Assembly: GCA_017999215.1 (NCBI GenBank)
Contig: JAGOBQ010000083.1
Location: 1-11,584, forward strand
Source: Thermoanaerobaculia bacterium
Lineage (GTDB): Bacteria > Acidobacteriota > Thermoanaerobaculia > UBA5066
Length of the DNA: 11,584 nt
Direction: 5' to 3'
Shown: positions 7,914 to 11,584 of the stretch, one piece after another
Layout: each line of letters opens with the position of its first letter
Numbering within the stretch: the first letter of the stretch is position 1
Translations under genes and position numbers: made by a program
Notes under the pieces: model-generated
Told to the model about the DNA's origin: nothing
Database searches by the model: none
The model's input: only the letters and a program-made list of their open reading frames with translations

Positions 7914-8867
7914 TCAGCCGGACCTCGGGGGCCCGGGAGCGATCCGCTCCGCCACCCGGAGCCGCGCCGAGCGCGAGCGCCGGTTCTCGTGGACCTCCTC
8001 GTCGGACGGTCGGATCGGCTTCTTCGTCACCAGCGCGAGGACGCGGCGGCGGGAGCAGACGCAGACGGGGAACGAGGGGGGGCAGGTGCACCCGGCGGCC
8101 CGGTCGCGGAAGACGTCCTTGACGATCCGGTCCTCGAGCGAGTGGTAGGAAAGGACCGCGACCCGGGCGCCGAGCGAGAGGCGCGCGATCGCGTCGTCGA
8201 GGAAGCGCTCGAGCTCGACGAGCTCGCGGTTCGTGGCGATGCGCAGCGCCTGGAAGACGCGCGTCGCGGGGTCGCGGCCTTCCTCGCGGCGGCCGCCGAC
8301 GGCCTTCGCGACGAGAGCGCGCAGCTCCCCGGTCGTCCGGATCGGCGCCGTCTCGCGCGCGGAGACGACCGCGCGGGCGACGGCCTTCGCCCGCGGCTCC
8401 TCGCCGTAATCGCGGAAGACGCGGGCGAGCTCCTCGCCCGGGAGCTCGGCGACGAGGTCGGCCGCCGTCGGGCCCGTCCGGCCCATCCGCATGTCGAGAG
8501 GACCGTCCTTCATGAAAGAGAACCCCCTCTCCGCCCGGTCGAGCTGCATCGAGGAGACGCCGAGGTCGGCCAGGACCCCGTCCACTTCCGGGAGGTCCAG
8601 CCGGTCGAGGTGGAGGGCCAGCTCCTCGTGGCGCCCCTCCACGGCGACGAAGCGGTCGCCGAAACGCGCGAGGCGCACCCGCGCGAGCGCGAGCGCCTCG
8701 GGATCGCGGTCGATTCCGACGAGCCGCACGGACGGGGATGCGTCGAGCAGCGCCTCGGCGTGTCCTCCGAGCCCCAGCGTCGCGTCGACGAGGACTCCTC
8801 CCCGTTCGGGCCGGAGCGCCTCGAGGACCTCGCGGAGGAGAACGGGAACGTGAGCGGGAAGCTCCAC
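7914..8867 (-). CDS. rsmH: 16S rRNA (cytosine(1402)-N(4))-methyltransferase RsmH (MraW)
   Basis: S-adenosylmethionine-dependent methyltransferase that modifies the N4 of C1402 in 16S rRNA in the ribosomal decoding centre. The product is 317 residues, the usual RsmH length. The N-terminal HVPVLLREVLEAL (6-18) and the SAM-binding motif DATLGLGGHAEAL (28-40) are characteristic. They are followed by GIDRDPEAL, VDGVLADLGVSSMQLD and ERGFSFMKDGPLDMRM, all family hallmarks. Later come FQALRIATNRELVELE and VLSYHSLEDRIVKDVF, and a Cys-containing segment near the C-terminus (CTCPPSFPVCVC). The start is GTG at 8867-8865, 12 nt after the mraZ stop. In-frame initiation there is consistent with the conserved HVPVL beginning only a few residues in. 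It sits second in the operon, as usual. Confidence 0.97.
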   Translation of the reverse strand: MELPAHVPVLLREVLEALRPERGGVLVDATLGLGGHAEALLDASPSVRLVGIDRDPEALALARVRLARFGDRFVAVEGRHEELALHLDRLDLPEVDGVLADLGVSSMQLDRAERGFSFMKDGPLDMRMGRTGPTAADLVAELPGEELARVFRDYGEEPRAKAVARAVVSARETAPIRTTGELRALVAKAVGGRREEGRDPATRVFQALRIATNRELVELERFLDDAIARLSLGARVAVLSYHSLEDRIVKDVFRDRAAGCTCPPSFPVCVCSRRRVLALVTKKPIRPSDEEVHENRRSRSARLRVAERIAPGPPRSG

Positions 8868-8879
8868 CCCATCACATCC

Positions 8880-9323
8880 TCAGAGCGCCCGCGCGAGGTC
8901 GTCGTAGTCCTCGTCGGTGATCGGCGCGGCGGAGAGGGCGGCGAAGTGCCGCGTCTTGTCGACGACCTTCAGGTGGTCGGCCTGGGCCAGGACGAGGACC
9001 TCGCTCCCGACGCCGGAGGTCTCGCGGAGGAGAGCCGGTATGAGGAGGCGCCCCTGCCCGTCGAGGCTCACGGTCTGCCCGTAGGTGTTGTAGCGCTCGA
9101 GGAACTTCTGGCGGGCCCGGTGGACGAACGGGAGCGCGGCGAGCTTCTCCTCGAACACGCGCCACACGGGCAGCGGATAGACGAGAATCTCCACGCCGGT
9201 GACCGACGTGACGAAGAACTCGCTGCCATGCGCCGTCTCGAGCGGCTCGCGGAACTTGGCCGGAACCTTGATCCGGCCCTTCTCGTCGACCGTCGACTCG
9301 GCACTTCCTCGGAGGCGCTCCAT
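8880..9323 (-). CDS. mraZ: Transcriptional regulator MraZ
   Basis: DNA-binding regulator of the dcw operon. In characterised bacteria MraZ forms a ring-shaped oligomer that binds TGGGN repeats with 5-nt spacers upstream of its own gene. The product is 147 residues with two tandem AbrB-like halves, each with a clear signature: DEKGRIKVP (13-21, followed by AKFRE) and DGQGRLLIP (88-96). Between them is the conserved FLERYNTYGQTVSLD stretch. The start chosen is ATG 9323-9321, because family members begin only a few residues before the first conserved motif. A longer in-frame reading (to 9443) would run through the promoter and operator and has no similarity to the family. The Shine-Dalgarno is weak (GAGAG adjoining the ATG). 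This is the only ATG start in the cluster. First gene of the operon; four matching TGG boxes lie 51-85 bp upstream of the start. Confidence 0.95.
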   Translation of the reverse strand: MERLRGSAESTVDEKGRIKVPAKFREPLETAHGSEFFVTSVTGVEILVYPLPVWRVFEEKLAALPFVHRARQKFLERYNTYGQTVSLDGQGRLLIPALLRETSGVGSEVLVLAQADHLKVVDKTRHFAALSAAPITDEDYDDLARAL

Positions 9324-9373
9324 CTCTCGTTTCCGGGGAGAGGGGCGAGGGTGGCGACCGCGGCATCCTTGAT

Positions 9374-9408
9374 ACCCACGCTCGACCACTCTTGGCCACT
9401 TTTTCCCA
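9374..9408 (-). promoter_or_regulatory. MraZ operator: four TGG boxes at 10-bp period
   Basis: On the minus strand, upstream of mraZ, four pentamers begin exactly 10 bp apart: TGGGA (9408-9404), TGGCC (9398-9394), TGGTC (9388-9384) and TGGGT (9378-9374). Each is separated by 5 nt. This is the geometry reported for MraZ binding sites (TGGGN boxes with 5-nt spacers). The outer boxes match the consensus fully and the two inner ones keep only TGG. The array begins just downstream of the -10 hexamer, so it covers the expected transcription start. Binding should therefore repress mraZ and the downstream operon. The array also sits close to the divergent rnd gene and may affect it. Confidence 0.85.
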
Positions 9409-9413
9409 CACGG

Positions 9414-9443
9414 AGTATCGGCCTCCGTTTCTCCCAGCGTCAA
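9414..9443 (-). promoter_or_regulatory. Probable sigma70-type promoter of the dcw operon
   Basis: On the minus strand, TTGACG (9443-9438, five of six matches to the -35 consensus) is followed by an 18-bp spacer and GATACT (9419-9414, four of six matches to the -10 consensus). The predicted transcription start is about 9407, inside the first MraZ box, giving a leader of about 84 nt before the mraZ ATG. This is a prediction from sequence; no other similarly good promoter is seen within the packed cluster. Confidence 0.65.
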
Positions 9444-9460
9444 GGAGAAAGGGCTCCGGG

Positions 9461-10639
9461 GTGCTACCCTTGCGCCCTCCCGTGACGCCGCCCGAAGCCG
9501 CCACTTACGCCGTACAAACGCCCCTCCTCGTCGCCGACGCCCGCGCGCTCGACGCGCTGCTCGCGGAGCTCGCCGCGCATCCGGCCGACGACGTCGCGCT
9601 CGACACCGAGGCCGACTCGTTCCATCACTACTTCGAGAAGGTCTGCCTCCTCCAGCTCGCGCGAAACGGCACGGCGTGGCTCGTCGACCCGCTCGCCCGG
9701 CTCGACCTCGCGCCGCTTTTCGCCGTCCTCTCCACCCGGCGCCTGCTCCTGCACGGTGCCGACTACGACCTGCGCCTCCTCTCGCGCGGGCACGGCTTCA
9801 CGCCGCGCGCGCTCTTCGACACGATGCTCGCGGCGCAGCTCCTCGGCGAGAAGGAGATCGGCCTCGCCGCGCTCCTCGCCTCGCGCCTCGGCGTGACGCT
9901 CGACAAGTCGAGCCAGCGCGCCGACTGGAGCCGCAGGCCGCTCTCCCCCACGCTCGTCGCCTACGCCGCCTCCGACGTGCTCCACCTGCACGAGCTCGTC
10001 GCCCTCCTCGAAGCGGACCTCGCCGCGAAGGGGCGGCTCGACTGGCACGCCGAGGAATGCACACGCCTCCTTGCCCAGGACTTCGCCCCCGCGCCCGACG
10101 ACCCCGAGACCGACTGGAGGGTGAAGGGCTCGAACGCGATCTCCTCGAAGGAGCGCGCCTTCCTGCGCGAGCTCTGGCTCGTTCGCGACGAGCGCGCCCG
10201 CGCGCTCGACGTCCCGCCCTTCCGCGTCCTCCACAACGAGGCGCTCCTCGCCGTCTGCCGCCGCGCCGCCGGCGGCGAGATGCGCCTCTCGGAGCTCTTT
10301 CCCCGCGCGCTCCCGCCCCCTTTCGCCGCGCGCATCCGGGAGGCGCTCGAGAAGGCCGCGGCCCTGCCGCCCTCCTCCTGGCCGCCTCCGCGCCGCGGCG
10401 AGCTCGTCCGCCCGGAGCCCGCGCTCGAGAAGGCGGTGACCCGCCTCAAGACGCGCCGGGACGCCGTCGCCCGCGGCCTCGGGCTCGACCCCGGAGTCCT
10501 CGCCTCGCGCGCCGCCCTCGTCGAGATCGCGCGAGCCGAGCTCGCGGTCCGCCGCTCCCTTCCTCCCGCCGACCTCGTCGCCGCGACGGGCATCTCGCGC
10601 TGGAAGGCCGACCTCCTCGCCGAGTCGCCGCAGGGCTGA
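9461..10639 (+). CDS. rnd: RNase D-like 3'-5' exonuclease with HRDC domain
   Basis: Predicted exoribonuclease of the DEDDy family, which in characterised bacteria trims 3' ends of tRNA and other stable RNAs. The product is 392 residues from GTG 9461, close to the usual RNase D length. Exo I is LDTE (D48, E50); Exo II is HGADYD in LLLHGADYDLRLL (H98, D103); Exo III is YAASD (Y168, D172). These five positions supply the metal ligands and the tyrosine of the DEDDy class. A first HRDC domain starts at about 228 (SKERAFLRELWLVRDERA, then PPFRVLHNEALLAV). A degenerate second HRDC-like region follows to the C-terminus (PPADLVAATGISRWKADLL). The start is uncertain. GTG 9461 has AAGGAG 13 nt and AAAGGG 7 nt upstream; GTG 9482 is the alternative. 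A TTG at 9392 would lie inside the mraZ operator and is unlikely. Divergent from mraZ. A weak plus-strand promoter (TTGGCC, 18 bp, TATCGG at 9392-9421) is possible. Confidence 0.88.
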   Translation: MLPLRPPVTPPEAATYAVQTPLLVADARALDALLAELAAHPADDVALDTEADSFHHYFEKVCLLQLARNGTAWLVDPLARLDLAPLFAVLSTRRLLLHGADYDLRLLSRGHGFTPRALFDTMLAAQLLGEKEIGLAALLASRLGVTLDKSSQRADWSRRPLSPTLVAYAASDVLHLHELVALLEADLAAKGRLDWHAEECTRLLAQDFAPAPDDPETDWRVKGSNAISSKERAFLRELWLVRDERARALDVPPFRVLHNEALLAVCRRAAGGEMRLSELFPRALPPPFAARIREALEKAAALPPSSWPPPRRGELVRPEPALEKAVTRLKTRRDAVARGLGLDPGVLASRAALVEIARAELAVRRSLPPADLVAATGISRWKADLLAESPQG

Positions 10640-10678
10640 GAGGTCTCCGGCGGGGCTCACGCCCGCGGCCGGCGAGGC

Positions 10679-10702
10679 GAGAGCCCGAGAGCCCGAGAGC
10701 CC
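10679..10702 (+). repeat. Tandem repeat, 3 x GAGAGCCC
   Basis: Three perfect adjacent copies of the octamer GAGAGCCC run from 10679 to 10702, 40 nt after the stop codon of the RNase D-like gene. The last copy forms the 5' arm of the hairpin that ends at 10726. Copy number may vary by slippage. Confidence 0.85.
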
Positions 10703-10726
10703 CTGTATCTCATGTCCGGGCTCTCG
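10694..10726 (+). terminator. Possible terminator hairpin after the RNase D-like gene
   Basis: CGAGAGCCC (10694-10702) pairs perfectly with GGGCTCTCG (10718-10726) across a 15-nt loop, 55 nt after the stop codon. The loop is AT-richer than its surroundings. No T-run follows, so it is not a canonical intrinsic terminator. It could instead protect a 3' end or simply be a product of the tandem repeat, whose other copies could also pair with the 3' arm. Confidence 0.4.
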
Positions 10727-10730
10727 AGTC

Positions 10731-10934
10731 GCGGGCGGGCGGGGCATCCCGCAGCTCGCTCTGCGCGCGCGCGACCCGCATCGGCTTCGCTGCGCGGGTC
10801 GCCGGCGCGGCCGCGAACTCCTCGCTTCGCTCGTCAAACAGCGCGTCCGCTTCCCCCGGCGACCTGCTCGCGGAGCCGTGCGGGTACCCCGCACGTGCTC
10901 GAACGCTCGCTCGCGGGACACCCCGCCCGCCCGC
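10731..10934. repeat. Structured ~200-bp element bounded by 22-nt inverted repeats
   Basis: The left arm (10731-10752) and right arm (10913-10934) are reverse complements at 20 of 22 positions; the two mismatches are adjacent. Inside lie a 9-bp perfect stem, GCGACCCGC (10771-10779) with GCGGGTCGC (10794-10802), and an 8-bp stem with a 3-nt loop, CGTGCGGG (10877-10884) with CCCGCACG (10888-10895). The middle includes CTCGCTTCGCTCG. No protein is encoded. It could be a non-autonomous mobile or REP-type element, a bidirectional transcription-end structure or a structured RNA; the sequence alone does not decide. Confidence 0.6.
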
Positions 10935-11010
10935 TCACGTCACGCGCGCTTCAACGGCCAGAAGGAGTCCTTTGCCGAGAGCGCCTTCCCACCGAATCCA
11001 TCCGCACGCC

Positions 11011-11385
11011 TCAGGCAGGACCGGGCAATGGCAGCCCATGCGCGCGCAGGAACGTGAGCTTGTCCCAGTAGCCGCGCTGGAAGACGATCTTCCCGCCAAC
11101 GACGTGGAAGAAACCGCAGCCATGCAGCCCGAGCGGATCTCGCCACTCGAGGATCGCCCACTCGCCTTCCTCGAAGACGTTCTCCACGATGCAGACCATC
11201 CGCGTCGCCGCGAACCCTTCCGCGAACATCCGCCGGATCGCCTCGCGCCCCGCCACGGGCGCCTCCGCGACCTGGTGATTCACCGCGTCCTCCGCGTACA
11301 TCGACGCGAGCGCGTCCACGTCCTCGCGGTTGAACGCTTCCACCCAACGGCGCACGACTTCGCGCGGAGCCAGCGATTCGCTCAT
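11011..11385 (-). CDS. SnoaL-like / NTF2-like superfamily protein
   Basis: Small single-domain protein of 124 residues with the SnoaL-like alpha+beta cone fold pattern. The N-terminal helix PREVVRRWVEAFNREDVDAL (7-26) is followed by ASMYAEDAVNHQVAE (27-41), then the helix GREAIRRMFAEGF (46-58). After these come beta strands with FEEGEWAILEWRD (71-83) and FFHVVGGKIVFQRGYWD (92-108). Members of this family include polyketide cyclases, isomerases and many proteins of unknown role. No substrate can be named. There is no signal peptide, so it is presumably cytoplasmic. The start ATG 11385-11383 fits the family N-terminus (MSESLAPREVV). A longer frame to 11418 would cross the putative -10 element and part of the upstream 16-bp repeat. 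No Shine-Dalgarno is visible. A TACACT hexamer 7 nt before the ATG suggests a leaderless transcript. It is convergent with the RNase D-like gene and unrelated to the dcw cluster. Confidence 0.85.
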   Translation of the reverse strand: MSESLAPREVVRRWVEAFNREDVDALASMYAEDAVNHQVAEAPVAGREAIRRMFAEGFAATRMVCIVENVFEEGEWAILEWRDPLGLHGCGFFHVVGGKIVFQRGYWDKLTFLRAHGLPLPGPA

Positions 11386-11392
11386 AGAGCAG

Positions 11393-11398
11393 AGTGTA
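11393..11398 (-). promoter_or_regulatory. Putative -10 element for a leaderless transcript
   Basis: TACACT on the minus strand (four of six matches to TATAAT, and matching TANNNT) lies exactly 7 nt before the ATG of the SnoaL-like gene. This places the predicted transcription start on or next to the start codon. No good -35 box is visible (about GAGATG at the expected place). The call is inference from spacing and from the lack of a ribosome binding site. Confidence 0.4.
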
Positions 11399-11409
11399 GA
11401 GGGTAGACC

Positions 11410-11441
11410 AGACCCCATCTCTCTCAGACCCCATCTCTCTC
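11410..11441. repeat. Perfect 16-bp tandem duplication
   Basis: The unit AGACCCCATCTCTCTC occurs at 11410-11425 and again at 11426-11441 without mismatch. A partial third copy (GACCCCATC) lies at 11451-11459. It is immediately upstream of the SnoaL-like gene. On the minus strand the repeated core reads GATGGGGTCT. Confidence 0.9.
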
Positions 11442-11582
11442 ATCCTGGGGGACCCCATCAGTAGCGTCCGCCCACGTGGTGTATGAGAGGTCGTTTCCAG
11501 CAGCAGGTCCTGTGGGATCAGAGGGAAACGCCGCAGCGTTTTCCTCGGATTCCACAGGACGGTGCTTCTCGAGGCGGTAGAG
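11424..11582 (-). CDS. Possible 3' end of an unidentified gene entering from the right edge
   Basis: A minus-strand frame is open from the edge for 52 codons before a TGA at 11426-11424; its start lies outside the window. It begins LYRLEKHRPVESEENAAAF and continues with no recognisable motif. By my count about 31 of 52 third positions are G or C, much lower than the main genes. The 54-nt hairpin and part of the tandem repeat lie within it. It may be the tail of a real gene of different origin, or chance. No function is assigned. Confidence 0.25.
   Translation of the reverse strand, partial: LYRLEKHRPVESEENAAAFPSDPTGPAAGNDLSYTTWADATDGVPQDERDGV
11507..11560 (+). repeat. 54-nt near-perfect hairpin (REP-like)
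   Basis: Two 25-nt arms (11507-11531 and 11536-11560) flank a CGCA loop. They are reverse complements at 22 of 25 positions. Two of the three mismatches (11516/11551 and 11525/11542) are G opposite T, which pair as wobbles in plus-strand RNA or single-stranded DNA. Only A11520/G11547 is a true mismatch. The outermost 9 bp (GTCCTGTGG with CCACAGGAC) are perfect. No T-run follows. Resemblance to REP or small mobile-element hairpins is inference. Confidence 0.7.
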
Positions 11583-11584
11583 GG

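Larger units (their letters stand above)
10640..11010. other. Gene-free region between convergent genes, rich in repeats and hairpins
   Basis: These 371 bases separate the 3' ends of the RNase D-like gene (plus) and the SnoaL-like gene (minus). No open frame here has convincing protein character; the short ones are Arg/Pro/Ala-rich readings of high-GC sequence. It contains a 3x8-bp tandem repeat with an overlapping hairpin, and a roughly 200-bp element bounded by inverted repeats with two further hairpins. The last 75 bases (about 10936-11010) show nothing beyond a short near-palindrome around AAGGAGTCCTT. Confidence 0.7.

Noticed and set aside
9324..9443. Longer MraZ starting at 9443
   Set aside because: The extra 40 residues cover the MraZ operator and the promoter and have no family similarity; the proposed start codon is part of the TTGACG hexamer.
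9464..10921. 485-codon minus-strand open frame opposite the RNase D-like gene
   Set aside because: Antisense shadow; the plus strand carries all five DEDDy residues and HRDC motifs.
10640..11010. tRNA, CRISPR array or rRNA in the gene-free region
   Set aside because: No cloverleaf, no regularly spaced direct repeats with unique spacers and no rRNA-like sequence is visible; the repeats are inverted or directly adjacent.
9676..11406. 576-codon plus-strand open frame across rnd, the intergenic region and the SnoaL-like gene
   Set aside because: It reads through repeats and the opposite strand of the SnoaL-like gene, and gives an Arg/Pro/Ala-rich product with no domain.

Overview
The window is very GC-rich, with codons ending almost always in G or C in the main genes. 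It is filled mostly by a division and cell wall (dcw) cluster on the minus strand. Read in the direction of transcription (right to left), the order is mraZ, rsmH, ftsL-like, ftsI, murE, murD, ftsW, murC, with murC running to the left edge. MurE carries the DNPR motif of meso-diaminopimelate-adding enzymes, and FtsI is a transmembrane class B PBP ending in one PASTA domain. This fits a peptidoglycan-making, high-GC bacterium, plausibly Acidobacteriota or a similar lineage. The taxonomic guess is inference from composition and gene order only.

The cluster is tightly packed. murE and murD begin on GTGA overlaps with the stop of the gene before, murC does the same after ftsW, and ftsW starts one base after the murD stop. 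Seven of the eight cluster genes have GTG (or possibly CTG in ftsI) starts; only mraZ has ATG. Three genes normally found inside this order are absent: murF and mraY (expected between murE and murD) and murG (expected between ftsW and murC). A sigma70-like promoter and four TGG boxes at exact 10-bp spacing lie upstream of mraZ. This matches the known operator type of MraZ and suggests autoregulation of the whole operon.

Divergent from mraZ, on the plus strand, is an RNase D-like 3'-5' exonuclease with an HRDC domain. It is followed by a 371-bp gene-free region between convergent genes (about 10640-11010). That region holds a short tandem repeat, a hairpin, and a roughly 200-bp element bounded by 22-nt inverted repeats with further hairpins inside. 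A small SnoaL/NTF2-like protein lies on the minus strand at 11011-11385, apparently read from a leaderless or near-leaderless transcript.

The right edge (about 11400-11584) has lower GC at third positions. It carries a perfect 16-bp tandem duplication, a 54-nt near-perfect hairpin and a 52-codon open frame entering from the edge. This looks like repeat or mobile-element territory, but nothing there can be identified with certainty.
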